A stretch of 46,896 bases of DNA from Gamarada debralockiae (taxonomy: Eukaryota; Ascomycota; Leotiomycetes; Helotiales; Hyphodiscaceae), in the NCBI GenBank assembly GCA_002803225.1, contig NXFV01000044.1, forward strand, positions 1 through 46,896, given 5' to 3'. The notes beneath the pieces are model-generated. The model ran no database searches. It was not told the origin of the DNA and worked only from the letters and a program-made list of their open reading frames with translations. Position 1 is the first letter of the stretch; every line of letters begins with the position of its first letter. Positions 1 through 11,350 of the stretch are shown here, one piece after another. Both the position numbers and the translations under genes were made by a program.

Positions 1-83
1 CGCCAACCAAAGTCCAACGGTGTTTCTTTCTTGGCAGCACGCGGGAATAGTTTGCTTTTGGCGAGTGCAAATTTCCTAATACG

Positions 84-290
84 TGTTGGCAGGTCTGGGA
101 GGTACGGTGATATCTGTGGTTCGGGCGTTAGGAGGCCCTGACGGAGGTCTTGAAGGAATAATCCTAAAGGAGGAGGAATACGACCGTAAGGTCGGAACAG
201 TGGTAAAATCAGTCCGTAAACTGTCTGTAAGCCGGCCGTGAGCTAACTGTTTGATGTACTATATATGTAAGGTCTGAACTTGTAGAGGAA
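84..290 (+). mobile_element. LTR-like remnant (left edge)
   Basis: The stretch begins TGTTGG at 84, and the core GGAGGTACGGTGATATCT (99-116) recurs at three other places in the window (29333-29373 and 42447-42478 inverted, 46838 onward direct). TGTTG is a usual 5' end of Copia-type LTRs. A TATA-like run (tactatatatgtaagg, about 256-271) sits where an LTR promoter would be. The right boundary is arbitrary because no CAACA end or target duplication could be found. No internal coding region is visible, so it is a solo or truncated LTR. Confidence 0.5.
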
Positions 291-749
291 GGGGTAGATA
301 ACTGAAAATTAAAGCTTTTGACCTCTATTTTAAAACCAGCATCATATGTACCATAGTATCAGAGTACTCATAACATCAATAATAAATCACCTATCGTGAT
401 ATTGGTTACCTAATCTATTAACCGACAATTAATTAATGATTTTTACTGCCTTTTCATTATACGAAATTTATATACTATTTTTACCAAAAATATAACTTTT
501 GAAGCAAATTCATATTTTTTGCTACCTTTCAGTACTCAAGATCTAACTCAAACCAGGCCAAGAGGTCAACCTACTCTTGCAATATAGGCTCATACTTGTT
601 TGGAACAATTCTGCTGTCATATCTTCCATCTGATTCTTTCCAAGTCACTTTGTGGAACGCGATAGATTTCAAGGTTCAACTAGTCCAAAAACATGCTTTG
701 TCATGCATACCAAATTTTGTTGAAGGGCAAGTCGGAAGCCCATCTTGAA
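291..749. other. Intergenic, AT-rich, no gene seen
   Basis: About 460 bp of AT-rich sequence separates the LTR-like remnant from the 3' end of the hydrolase gene. It presumably includes that gene's 3' UTR. No open frame or repeat was recognised. Confidence 0.5.
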
Positions 750-1781
750 TTATCTCTCAAGCCAACCCAATAGTGCAGCATGGAAAGCATCTGGATCCGA
801 AATCTGAGGTGCATGTCCCAAATTCGGAAACTCAACCAAAGTCCCGTTAGGAATCATCTTCACAACCTCTTTACCCAGCACATTATAATGGCCAATCACC
901 GCCTGAACAGCAGGTGGTGACCAGGCCTTCCCGATTGCTGTATTGTCCAAATCCCCGACCATAAGCAGCGTAGGCATCTTCAGCAGCGAGAACTCATATA
1001 CGACAGGCTGGGTGTATACTGCATCTGTAATTAGAGCCATGTCGTATGCAAATTCTGCACCCTTAGGCCCGGAATAGACAGAAACTAGCATGTTGACCCA
1101 TTTGTCGTAGGCGGTTGACCAGTTTCCGGCGTAATACGTAGCTTGCTCGTAGGCTTTGATGGAGGAGTAGTTGCTGGCGTGCTCCTGCTGGTAGGTGATA
1201 TCGATGGCCTGGTACGGAACTCCTTTTGCCTTCCAATCTTCCAATCCCACGGGATCAACGAGGACCAACCTCGTGGTGTTGGCAGGGTAAAGCAAAGCAA
1301 ACCTCGTGGCTGTCATGCCGCCAATCGAATGGCCCATGACCGTGAGATTCTCCTTCACACCCAGATGCTCGAGTAATCCATACGTATTCAACGACAGCTG
1401 TTGCAAGCTGTATTGGTATGCAACAGGCTTGATAGATTTGCACCATCCGACTTGATCGGCCATGATGACGCGATATCCGATTCCCAAAAGTACACGTGCT
1501 GTGGCTTCCCATGTTGCGCCGCAGAAATTCTTCCCGTGCATCAGGATTATAGTTTGCCCGTTGGGCGTCTCGGGATGGACGTCCATGTAGGCCATGTAGA
1601 GTGTCTGTTGTTGAGAAGTGAAGACGTAATATCGGACGGGCCAAGGATCCACAACTCCATCACCTCCTGAAGGAGGCAGTCCTTCGATTGAGTCATTGGA
1701 GGGGTGATAGTTAGTGCTTGCGAGTCCGGCTAAGCAAAACGTAGTGAGTAATGAGAGCCACTTCATGATTCCTCTTCGCAT
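750..1781 (-). CDS. Secreted alpha/beta hydrolase
   Basis: This is a single-exon gene of 343 codons for an alpha/beta-hydrolase-fold enzyme. The N-terminus is a probable signal peptide; the second Met (residue 6, base 1766) would give a cleaner one, so the start is uncertain by five codons. The oxyanion-hole HG lies at residues 82-83, the nucleophile elbow GHSIGG at 150-155 (Ser152), an acid candidate in GDLDN at 276-280, and the catalytic His in NLGHAPQ (His323). Several N-x-S/T sites fit secretion. The DQVGWCKS stretch after strand 4 replaces the more usual DQ-x-G-x-G-x-S. Length is normal for the family. The substrate (ester, epoxide or other) cannot be read from the sequence. It is flanked by decayed DNA, and its upstream neighbour is an ankyrin pseudogene. 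Confidence 0.9.
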   Translation of the reverse strand: MRRGIMKWLSLLTTFCLAGLASTNYHPSNDSIEGLPPSGGDGVVDPWPVRYYVFTSQQQTLYMAYMDVHPETPNGQTIILMHGKNFCGATWEATARVLLGIGYRVIMADQVGWCKSIKPVAYQYSLQQLSLNTYGLLEHLGVKENLTVMGHSIGGMTATRFALLYPANTTRLVLVDPVGLEDWKAKGVPYQAIDITYQQEHASNYSSIKAYEQATYYAGNWSTAYDKWVNMLVSVYSGPKGAEFAYDMALITDAVYTQPVVYEFSLLKMPTLLMVGDLDNTAIGKAWSPPAVQAVIGHYNVLGKEVVKMIPNGTLVEFPNLGHAPQISDPDAFHAALLGWLER

Positions 1782-2208
1782 AATTCCTGCATAATATTAG
1801 TGAAGTGAAATCTTATTCCATGCCAAAAAATCAACCCACAGCTGCTAGCGACTCCAGGAATGCCTTGAAACCTCTGAGAAGATCCAAATATTTGAAGAAG
1901 AAATTAGATTCGGAGGAATTTTCTAATTAATAAACTTTGAAAGCTGAGGCTAAATCCAACTAAGGAAGGTCGGTCTGCTTGTCCTGCAGGTACAGGGTTC
2001 CGCCATGGTTCTACATTTTACTGGAGCTTGGCCTTTCTCTCCTAAAAATTTTTTTTTTTTGATAATTTAGCCATTTGATCTTTGCATTCGTCCCTGACGA
2101 AAGAATGTACCTCGATCTAAAATATGACCCACTGCCCAAAAGGGCATACAGATTATGAATACAGTAGTCTATTCCAACATGGAAAGAATCACTGAATAGT
2201 GTACTCTC
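1782..2208. other. Hydrolase promoter region
   Basis: About 430 bp without a gene lies upstream of the minus-strand hydrolase. It includes a T-run (about 2047-2060) and no recognised element. Confidence 0.4.
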
Positions 2209-3290
2209 TCATCTTTGTTTCTCAGTGACCGAGGAGAAAAGGGGTATGTACTTGGGGCTGTTGTCCGTTAAATCGACGTCGCTGGTTTTAGTCAACAAAA
2301 GGCGGATAGTTGGCAGCTTCCCATTTTGACATGCCAAATCTAGTGGTCTCACCCCATCGATAGCTTCACGTCCACACTGGCACCGGTTGCTAGCAGAACT
2401 TAAACCACATTGCATCCTCCTTGTAGCCCTGCTCGATGTAGAGGCGTATCTTCCTATATATCCTTCGCATTCCCTTCAGCTTCATGTGTGAGGGGTAATT
2501 CAAGTGTGTCTTTGTTTCCCTTCTCCGCAGCCTCATGGAGAGCTCATCTCGTTGTGAGATGCTCCGCGTTAACATCAGCTCCATGATTTATGAGATTAGC
2601 AACAACCGCGGAATGGTCGTATTAAGCGGCCCACTGAAGAGCGGTACCGCCATGTGAGTCCGGGGTATCCACGTATGTGCTTTGGTCCAAAATTTGTTTT
2701 ACCAACTCTCTATCACCTTTCGTTGCTGCGATGAGAAGCTCTGGCCGCCTCTGTCCCTTTGCATTTGAGACTCATGCTTCCAATTTCTGATGCTGCTTGA
2801 TGATGCAGTAATAACTCTACAATATCATCAAAGCGAGACCTCGCTCAACCGTTCAACAATGTCTCGCCCGTAGAAATCAGTTTCGGCTCCAGCTGAAAGA
2901 AGTGATTCGACAACTTTTGGATGGCCTTCGTATACTGCCAACGTAAGAGCCGTCTTCCCAGTTGAGTCGACTTCGACTATCAGAGACGGTGAGCGAGCCA
3001 AGATGAGATCTACAAGTGCGGAACTTCCAATGATAGCGGCCACATGTAGTTCTGTCGTTCTTTCAGCATCTTACAGAAATGCAAGCTCTGAGAGTTCACG
3101 AATGCACCTCCGAGCGTAATTATTCCCGGCCTGAAGATAGCTACCGGACAGTGACTTGAAAGTTGCAAGTTGATATACATGCTCGAGGAGCTCCACTGTC
3201 TTGGGTGAATGGTCGAAGTGTTCTTCAAGATGCCATGCCGCATAATGTTGAAATGCATGCAAGTCACTTCTGCATTGAAAGCCCTCACCA
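2209..3290 (-). pseudogene. Ankyrin-repeat protein, decayed
   Basis: Three minus-strand fragments in different frames resemble ankyrin repeats. Around 2850-3040 one reads GKTALTLAVYEGHPKVVESLL, a nearly canonical repeat helix pair. Around 2230-2400 another reads RPLDLACQNGKLPTIRLLL. Between them is IEQGYKEDA-like sequence at about 2400-2450. Upstream, at 3071-3262, HAFQHYAAWHLEEHF followed by a helical stretch resembles the segment before the repeats in fungal ankyrin proteins. Stops and frame changes separate the pieces, and no splice pattern joins them all, so I call a pseudogene. Fungal multi-ankyrin proteins are often much longer, so the N-terminal part is probably lost. Its original function is unknown. 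Confidence 0.65.
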
Positions 3291-3394
3291 GTAAGACAAG
3301 GCCCTTATTTGATTGCTTGATTATTCTAAGGCCGGTGACTTCGGAGGCGTCTCTGGCTCATACTACGGAAGGAGGATCTTGAGTTAGCAATGAC

Positions 3395-3565
3395 TCACAT
3401 AGAGAGAAAGATTGCGGGTGAGAGGGTTTCATGAGTTTGGATGCGTACTGCGAGTTCCTTTCTCAGCACCAGTTGCGTAGAGGACAAAAACTCAGGGAAA
3501 ACGGCGGGTGAAACCGTTGCTGGTGAATGAGAGGCAGAGCTTGTAAGGTTGCGGACGACCTGCAT
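3395..3565 (-). CDS. Small ORF, 56 codons, unrecognised
   Basis: A minus-strand ATG at 3565 opens 56 codons, including the stretch LVLRKELAVRIQTHE, and stops at 3395. The composition looks protein-like. The frame ends in a good splice donor (AT|gtgagt) followed by a branch-like gctaac, so it may be the first exon of a slightly longer gene, or a relic. The RKEL-x-VR stretch faintly recalls the start of mitochondrial dehydrogenase kinases, which is too weak to name it. It sits just upstream of the ankyrin pseudogene and could be unrelated to it. Confidence 0.22.
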   Translation of the reverse strand: MQVVRNLTSSASHSPATVSPAVFPEFLSSTQLVLRKELAVRIQTHETLSPAIFLSM

Positions 3566-3689
3566 GACAAGTTAGTCTGAAGAAATAAAGACATGGTGGC
3601 TTTTCCCTACCTTGGGCAGATAAGGTAGCCATGATGGGGTGCTGATGGAGCCTCTGTTGTTGCTCTGGTTCAGCATGAGGAAACAATCG

Positions 3690-5220
3690 TGCTGACTAAT
3701 TGGATGATTTGGGTTGGGAAGAGTAGACGACTAGGAAGATTTATCGAAATTGAACGATTCGAGGCATATAAGGCGAGGCCGCGAAAAGAAGTGGACAGTC
3801 AAATTGGGCTTCTCGTTCACTGCGATGGACCAGACTCGCAAAGGGCTCACAAGGGAATACTTAGAATCTCTGGATTAGAATGAACAACTCAATCCAGACC
3901 ATGTTCCCAGTGACCATCACCAATCGTTCATCTGGCATGAACAATTGAATCGCGCTCCTGCTTGCCCGCCACATAGAGGTCAATCGCCCATTCCCTTTGA
4001 GAGAGTCGAATCACTCTCCGGATCAACCTCAACCGAATCAACGAGCATATCCGCCGCCTTGTCTTCCATTCGTGCACCCCCATTGAGCTTTGTGCAGCAG
4101 CCGCCAACCGACTTCCCAAGACGTCAACCCAAGGTTTGAAAGCCGGCCTTTGATAAAGACACTAGCTATCTCTGGACTATTTGCTATTGTATTTATCTGC
4201 CGCTGTCTGAATCGTTTAAATATTTCGAGTCTGTAATCCGTCTTAGAATGCAATGACCTTCGTATCGAGTCCAATATCGGCAAGGCAATCCACAACGAAG
4301 GTCGGGTTATCGAAGTTGTAAACGCGACCTTGCTAAGCGCGTCTCTTGTCGATCTCAAACTTCCAGTTATCTCTCTCGAGGGGAATATTATCGGCCAGCA
4401 CGACCTTTGCTTGACTGATTTTGCGCTAGTATTTGGTGGGCTGGTGGTAGGGGGTAAACCCTTGGGATGGTTGCTTTCGATGTCAGTATTCCAATTGAGG
4501 CCAACGATTTGGGGGCCTTCGTTGAGTTTGATGACAAGGGAGTAGATAAGTTTTGGAGGCGCGACTACACATGTCAGCAATTGTTCATTTGAAGAGAGCG
4601 ATTGAATGGAGTTTTAAAAGGCGGGGCGTATAAGTGCGCTCGTACAAAGGTTTTTGAACGGCAGCGAAGTTTTTGCAGAATCCTGGTTCTCTTGAGCCAT
4701 CGTGGGGTTTTGATCCTCAGAATCGCTGGTTCTGGTAGAGAGATTAGAAGTAGACATGCTGAATTGAGAGTTGGGGATGAGTGGAAGGAAATAGTCGACT
4801 TTGGAGATGTTGACGTCGAGTGTCGAAGGGAGGAATGGAATGAACAAGAGCTTTTTGTTTTCGTAGCTCGCTTCCCTAAAGCTTGAAGGGTAGTAACGAT
4901 TCGTTGCATTAGCAAAGACGAAAGAGTTGCGTTGTACTGTACCTTCCCTTGTCAGTGTAGGGTTTGGGAAGGAGTATTGGACGACTGCAGAAGGAACAAG
5001 TGGTAGCTTATGCACTAGCAACTAGAAAAGTCGAATTTGGAAGGGGCATGGGGAGGCAGTGGCGAGAAAGGGCTATCGCATTGCTGTTTGCTGAACAATC
5101 TCAAGGTCGAAGTGCAAAGCGAATTTGAAAACGGAAGCAACACGGATGGATTCAGCAACTCACTTGCCAGATTTTATACCAATTACAGAACGATCATTTC
5201 TCTGCCCCCGCCTCCGTAAA
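3690..5220. other. No convincing gene; fragmentary frames on both strands
   Basis: This 1.5-kb stretch has overlapping open frames on both strands (for example 4038-4580 minus and 4330-4545 plus), none with a recognised domain, good start and splice structure. Plus-strand pieces such as VEVVNATLLSASLVDLKLP-like sequence near 4300-4370 and AFDVSIPIEANDLGAFVEFDD near 4470-4530 read like protein but lie in different frames. They may be a dead gene. The part next to 5270 should hold the POL3 3' UTR. Confidence 0.4.
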
Positions 5221-5270
5221 GTTATTGCCCAAAACGCCATACATTACACAGCCATCACATCATAACATCT

Positions 5271-8200
5271 CTACCACGCAGCAGCATCTCTGTCAAACCT
5301 CACCAATTCCTTTCCGGCATCCTCCACATCCTTCTTGGCCTTCATCCGCATGTAAAAGATGGGGCAATCCTTACTACTACAAATAACCTCACAATGCATG
5401 CTCCCCTGACATCGCTGGCATTGCGTCCACAGCCTGCTGAACCTGACTTCGAGGTCCGAGACCTTGTTCAGAGTTTTCGTGTACAGTTCCCCGACTCTCG
5501 GTGCGCAGTTCGAGCATACAGCGCCACCACTTTCATCCTTGCCTACGAGAGGCTTCTTGCATCCCATACACGTGAAAGTCTTCTTTGCAAATTTCATGAG
5601 ACCACCAATTGAAGGCGCAGCGACGGAGATGGAACGTGTATGATCACCTGCAAGCAAGGAATTCGCTTTCGTTTCTCCAAGAATTGGCTCGAAGATTCTG
5701 CCCAGTGGTTTGGCAAGTTGATTGTCTAGGTAGTATTTTGTATCGATGGGGATGTTGTTCTCAAGAACGAAGATAGGGTCTTCTGATCGTTCGAAATTCT
5801 TGGCTCCAGCTGAACCTTTGATGATCACATATGCAACTCGGTCTCCGAGTGTTGGTGCTGAGCCTGCATCTCGTTTCTTCATTCGTTCGGCGAGCTCGAC
5901 ATGTGCTTGCTTTGCCGTATAGTCTGTTTTGGCGAGGGCTTTGGTGATGACGAGCTTGGACATGTCGATCTTGTTTTGGAGGAGATCGGAGATGGTGTCC
6001 TTAACGTAGCTGTATCTCGTTAGCGGCAGTTGGAGAAAAAGAGCGAGAACTTACTCTTGAGCACCTTGGACGTCTTGATCAATCAAGATCATCCTCAGTA
6101 CGGTTTCAATGACGTTTTGCACCAACCGACAATTATCTCTTCGAACAGTCTCGATACCCTTCGTGTCCATCTTGTCATACTTTTCGGGTTTCGTCCAATA
6201 TAAACCCGCGTATCGCTTTTTGTTGATTAGAAGATATGGGAAGTACACCTTCTCGAACTCGAGCTTGATAGGCTTGATGAACTTCGAGGACACGTATTGT
6301 GCTGCTTCTTCTCCCAACTTCATCGCCTCTGCCAAGTCTTTTACTCCGAACTTCACCATGACCGAATCGGTATCGCCATAGATGACTTGCGCATCGTGAG
6401 TGTATCCGTTGGCGATCGTGTATTTTGCTTCCACTTCCTCTTTTGTCTTCTCAATCATTTGTCGGCCATAGCTTGTAGTACTACTGGCAATGGCAAGACA
6501 CGGGAGTTTTCCAACGGTAGCACCAGTGAGACCGTAAACAGAGTTAGCACTGACTTTCAAAGCTAGCTGTCGACCATTTAGCACAGCTTTCTTGAATGGA
6601 TCAGTCTCAACTGCCAATTCTCGCTTGGCTTGCTTTCTTGCGGTCAGTAATTCCTCGAGAATTTGAGCTAGAAGACCTTTCCGTTGTTTGGTTGTGCAGA
6701 ACATGTCGCCGTTTGGGGTGACGATGTAGTCCTCATCTTTTACCAAGCCGAGCTTCTCCACTGCTGACTTGTTGAGTAGTGTGGTGTAGCATAGGTTGTG
6801 GGCTTGGATGATACTGGGATAAAGAGACGCGAAATCCAGGGTTGCAATAGGGACATCATAATATCCTCGTGTGGGCTCGATGACAGTGGCTCCTTCGTAC
6901 TGCTCGTCCGACCCATTGGGGGTCAGGTTTGGAATTACTAGCTTTTGCTCTAGCGCTTTGCGGAACAATTGACTAACGAATTTGACTTGTTGGCCGCGGG
7001 CGAGGAGGAAGTTGAAAGGAACACCCGTAACTCTGGCCATTTCGGTGTAGTTTTCGAGACATGAAAGCTTGTCCATCAGTCTTTGTGGCAGATAGGCATC
7101 CTTCAAACAGTACACTGCCAAACGTCTTCTCGACTCCGGTGTTCCGTTGAACAGTTCAGTGATCATTGTATGATGAACATCTTCCTTCTGTTCGCCCAGA
7201 AACTGCGCGCATACTGAATTGAGGGTATAACTTCGCAATTGATGATCTCTCTGCACCAATTGGAGCAGATCGAGTTGGAGACGGCCATTGGTATTCGTTG
7301 CTTTCGTATCACGATTGCCCATCTGCTTGCTAGAAAAGCTTGTGTCCTTTGCCTGTGACTTGACGCTGGGCAATCGAGTCCAGTGCTCAAAATTTGCCAC
7401 TTTCAGATGCTGCGCTCGATCAAGAAGGTATGGGAAATCGAAATTGCAAATATTGTAACCAATGATGATATCCGGGTCGACTTCTTCAAGGAAATCTCTC
7501 CATTTCATGAGCATCTTGTCTTCACGCTCGAACTCAAATATCTGCGTATTGACAATTAAACTCGTCGTGTCCAAGCAGAAGACGTTCCGCACAAAGGGTT
7601 TCTTCTCTCCGTATCGAGTGACGACATTGGCGATTTGAATGACCGGATCCTGGTTTGCTTCTGGGAACACACCCTTGCGACCTGCGCACTCGATATCAAA
7701 GGACAGGATTCGGAGGGGTGCCATTTTTGCCCATTCTCCTTCTGGTTTATGTGCTATCAGATCTCGGTATGTGACCTCGGCTTCGATTTGGCAGTTCGAT
7801 TGTCTTAGGTGTTGAGGAACCATCGTGTAGGATTTGGCAGGGACTTCAACCCATGACATTCCGGAAATCTATTTCTCATTAGACAGGGCTCCGAAATTTG
7901 TGGATGTGACACCAACCTTGCAATCAATCATGAATCTAAGGACGTATTGAATACTGTCGAACGTCAAGATACCGCCCTCGCCTGCAGTCTTCCACATTCC
8001 CTTCCAATTGGCATGACCATTCTCGATCGTCGACCGGACCTTGCTGATAAACTTGGGATCTGTAACAGTGATCTTCAAGTATGGGTTCTGCTGGTTTCCT
8101 TGGAATCCGTACAAGTTCTCTCGCATAACCATTTGCACCATATGTATCGCGGGTTGGTGTTGGCCAATTTGGGTGTCGAGGTATGCCTTGAAGCCTTCGC

Positions 8201-8724
8201 AGTCATGGGGAGTGAAAGATATGGGCGCAGCGACATAGAGATAATGGAGAAAATCGGTAACATGAAGCATAACAGAGTGGCCGGTCTGCAGCGGGGTCAG
8301 TCAGCTTGTAGCAGCTTTTCGGACATCGACTTGCCTCCGTGACACCGAACAGCTTGACTGTAGCTTTACCATGATTCAAGGTACCCTCCTCTGCCTCGAT
8401 CTGTTGGAAACAAAGATTGTCCGTCTGCGGATTGAAGTCTCCAAGACCAGGTCGGGCCCATTCCTGATCTTTCTCCAAATTGTTCTTCTTCAAGCCGGCC
8501 ATATCCTGCGTCATCTTCTCCAAGACTTCGGATTCGAAGTGGCTAGGCTGGCTAGAGCCCACCTTTCCTTTCGGTCCATTCTGTGAGCTCTTGAATCGGG
8601 CGCCTGGAGATGAAAAGGGTTCGAGTTTCCTCTTTTTGGCAGATGCGGGAGAGGAGGGAATGTTACGTCGAGCGTTTGTAGAATCACCTAGGATTCGCTT
8701 CTGTGGAACTCTTGCGGTGGCCAT
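5271..8724 (-). CDS. POL3: DNA polymerase delta catalytic subunit
   Basis: Four exons (8724-8335, 8285-7917, 7868-6055, 6009-5271) encode 1103 residues, the normal length for Pol3, the nuclear replicative B-family polymerase. Exonuclease motifs: ExoI FDIEC (about 310-314), Exo[12 protein letters not shown] (about 392-401) and Exo[11 protein letters not shown] (about 506-513). Polymerase motif A is [10 protein letters not shown] (about 598), motif B is around [13 protein letters not shown] (about 691) and motif C is YGDTDSV (about 750). The C-terminus has the two cysteine modules: CMGC...CSNC, and CQRC...[10 protein letters not shown], the second being the Fe-S site of the family. Intron 1 (8286-8334) uses a GC donor (GAG|gcaagt). 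Introns 2 (7869-7916) and 3 (6010-6054) are GT-AG. The GC-AG splice restores GVTE-TGHSV, as the family requires. ACGCG boxes lie upstream. Confidence 0.98.
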
Positions 8725-8821
8725 GTTGGAGGAATTGCAGCTTCAGCCGCAGAGTGTGTCGTAGGGTATACGGATTCTGGAGTGTCCAAACATTCGCGAT
8801 ATGGAAATATGTGGTGTTTGA

Positions 8822-8850
8822 GGCGCGTCATGCCTGTTCGTGGACGCGAC
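8822..8850. promoter_or_regulatory. Paired ACGCG (MCB-like) motifs upstream of POL3
   Basis: Two ACGCG cores occur about 100-125 bp upstream of the POL3 start, one on each strand (8824-8828 minus, 8844-8848 plus). A third related motif, TTCGCGA, lies near 8793. In yeasts ACGCG(T) is bound by the MBF factor at DNA-synthesis genes in G1/S. Whether these sites act here is inference. Confidence 0.35.
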
Positions 8851-8859
8851 GTGATGGAA

Positions 8860-9532
8860 TCAATCTAGCAGGGGCGGTCTAGCGAGGACCGTGCAGCTGT
8901 GATTTTGTTCAGCCTCAGACCAGTAGCGCACGTAAACATCAACCCGGAGGACGTTCCTTTCAACTCTCTGGCAACAATTTGCTGCCACGACACAGTCAGT
9001 CCTGACCAACGCATATGCTACATTATCGACAACATGACCTGACAAATTTTTATTATTTCCTCTTTAAGGAGGGTTGCTCCGGCACATTTGTTCAATTTCA
9101 TTGGACGATCTGCTTGAAATTTCCCGAAATTTCCGCCTGGCGGCTGGTTTAGAGAGCTTATGGAAGCTGCAGTCATGACCAGACTGCCAAGCTTATACTT
9201 TTGAAGTTAAGGAAAGGCCTCAAAAAGCCAATGAAATTCCTGACCATGAACAAGGTAATAGGTACTAAAGGAAATCAAGCTTTGGGGAGTCCTATTATCC
9301 AATATTTTCTCAAGGCTGTTCCTGCCGATTTCCATCCCAATTACATCAGATAAATATGCGGGGTTTTCACTTGATCATAGATAACTATCATTTCCTCTGC
9401 GTAGGTCTCTTCTTTGTCTCATTTCTGGATCCTCCGCAATCATATAATTATCTAGAGCGCGCCCGTCTTCAGCGAGCCTCTGTTCGAGCAGTAATCTAAT
9501 CTATAGAGCTCCTAGTTTTCTACAAAGTCACC
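8860..9532. other. Intergenic between divergent POL3 and the SPT subunit
   Basis: This sequence carries the two 5' regions of divergently transcribed genes. No open frame with a recognised domain and no repeat was seen. Confidence 0.5.
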
Positions 9533-9871
9533 ATGGCGCTTCAAAATCCCAGCTCCAAGTCGAGTCGGCGCCCAGATCCTTCCATCGTTGATAGATTCGT
9601 CAAGCAAGTTCAGCTGATGTACTACCGATACGAAGTCACATTTGCGACTTATGTCATGACACCGGGGGAGAAATTCGTCATGAACATCATTGTCTTCGTC
9701 CTTCTGTCAGTTCTCACGTTGGGCATGTTCTTCTATTTGCCCCAATTCGTGTCGCGAGCTGTCTCTAGACTCGTCGGGCTGTATATAGGTCCAGGGAACG
9801 GGCTCAGGCTTGTCAGTATGGATAATATGCCTGCTGTGTGGAAAGAGTTAGGACCTGTCATGAATTACTGA
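9533..9871 (+). CDS. Serine palmitoyltransferase small subunit (Tsc3/ssSPT-like)
   Basis: A single exon encodes 112 residues. The core YYRYEVTFATYVMTPGEKF (about 30-48) followed by a long hydrophobic helix (about 49-70) matches the small activating subunit of serine palmitoyltransferase: a Y-rich amphipathic stretch, then (M/L)-x-PxE(K/R), then one ER-membrane helix. This subunit binds the Lcb1/Lcb2 enzyme and stimulates condensation of serine with palmitoyl-CoA, the first step of sphingolipid synthesis. The N-terminus is short, polar and Ser/Arg-rich; the ATG (tcaccATGG) has a good context. The C-terminus is short. A GT32 gene of the same pathway (MIPC synthase-like) lies 10 kb away, not in an operon-like relation. 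Confidence 0.85.
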   Translation: MALQNPSSKSSRRPDPSIVDRFVKQVQLMYYRYEVTFATYVMTPGEKFVMNIIVFVLLSVLTLGMFFYLPQFVSRAVSRLVGLYIGPGNGLRLVSMDNMPAVWKELGPVMNY

Positions 9872-11350
9872 GTGTGAGTTGCGTTCACCCATTCGTCCAC
9901 TTCGAGAAGCTCTAAGTCAAGCACAACATCACTTAACATCCCACGACCTCACCACCTTTACCAACCACTCTTACCACCGATCAGACACCCAATAGCGCCC
10001 AAAGAGACGTTTCCGTGCTGTCGCGACAACCTTTCATTTCTCTCCAAGCCAATCGCCAAACTTCAACTGACCTACCATCAGTATACCATCACTTTACCAA
10101 TTTACGGTCTCCATCCGATCGAGAAGTGTATCCTCAATGCATTCGCTGATCTCTCTATCCTTGTCTCTCTTCAAATCGGCCTCTATCTACTCGGCAGTTC
10201 TATACGATTTGGTTGGGACATTATAGGACGGTGCTGTAGAAGGCTGCGAGTTTCTTGAGCACCTAAAGGGCCACGCTAACGCGAGGTCGTTGGCTCGGAG
10301 GCCTTTCATTCCTCTGGGATCCTCGGGAGGTACTAACGGATCGACGAAGATACGAAGACGTGATTGGAGGACGAGACGCTTCGAGAACAATATCTCGATC
10401 GATTTGGGAGATCTGTATATTTACGATTACGATATATGATACATGGATTTTCGGGCGGCCGCGCGTTTGCCGGGAAAGATGCAAGACTGATGGCATCGAT
10501 ACGTTTGCAAAGGGAGTCTAGAAGGCGTTGGGAGGGCTGCATCGCAGGATACATCATATGAGAATAGATAATCTAAATCAACCTCTCAACACAACGATGG
10601 GGTTTCAAGATTCGCGAAGATTTATCCACACAGATAAAATATTTCTCTGGGCATACGTATCAGGTCTAGGATTTTGACTGCCGAGGGCGGCATTGTGGGA
10701 TGAGCCTTGCTACATGCGCAGCAGACCCACTTTCATCCAGTGAGAATCCAGCTCACTAGCCACTCCCTGCCACACCTGTACGTAGCCTTGTGGAGATCAC
10801 GGTATTGTGCTGCAAATGATCGGGCGACGCTATTTTTGGTGATGTAAGCACTTGGCGATGCTGCAAGAGGCTCTGCTCCTTTGGTTCAAGTTTCTTCATA
10901 TTTTACAATTCTACAATTGTCATCTAGATCTCGAAATTATCAAATTTTATCTTCAAAAGCCTTCTTTATCTCCCTGATATCCAGAAACGCGGAAGCGTCG
11001 CCTCCTCTCGCTTGGCCCTGAAACCACTCTAAAAACAGACTTCACTCCGAACCACGAACGCCAACAATTGAGGCAGTGCTCCTCGACAACCTCAATTCTG
11101 CACAACACTGTCCTTTACAACTCTCCACAATCGACGAGGATTACGAGGCGTTCAGCTCAAATACTTTCTTTGACCGGAGAGCCTCATGGTACATATTGAT
11201 TGCGATCCCCACACTCGCTAGTGCTGCGTTTTCTCTATCTCCTTCTCCTGTTTCACAACTGTGCGACGTTCCTCGAGCGACATCTTCATCGCATTCTCCC
11301 CAGGAAACCCCTCAAAGCAAATCATCTGATCGAGATTAAGGTCATTCATC
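9872..11350. other. Long intergenic / UTR region
   Basis: The 1.48 kb between the SPT subunit and the rhomboid gene holds several short overlapping frames (10187-10561) that look like chance. The last 400 bp, rich in C/T tracts before the ATG at 11351, are probably the rhomboid 5' UTR and promoter. No RNA gene or repeat was recognised. Confidence 0.5.

Noticed and set aside
4038..4580. 180-codon minus-strand frame upstream of POL3's 3' end
   Set aside because: It has no recognised domain, and pieces of the opposite strand look at least as protein-like; I could not build exons for either, so no gene is called.
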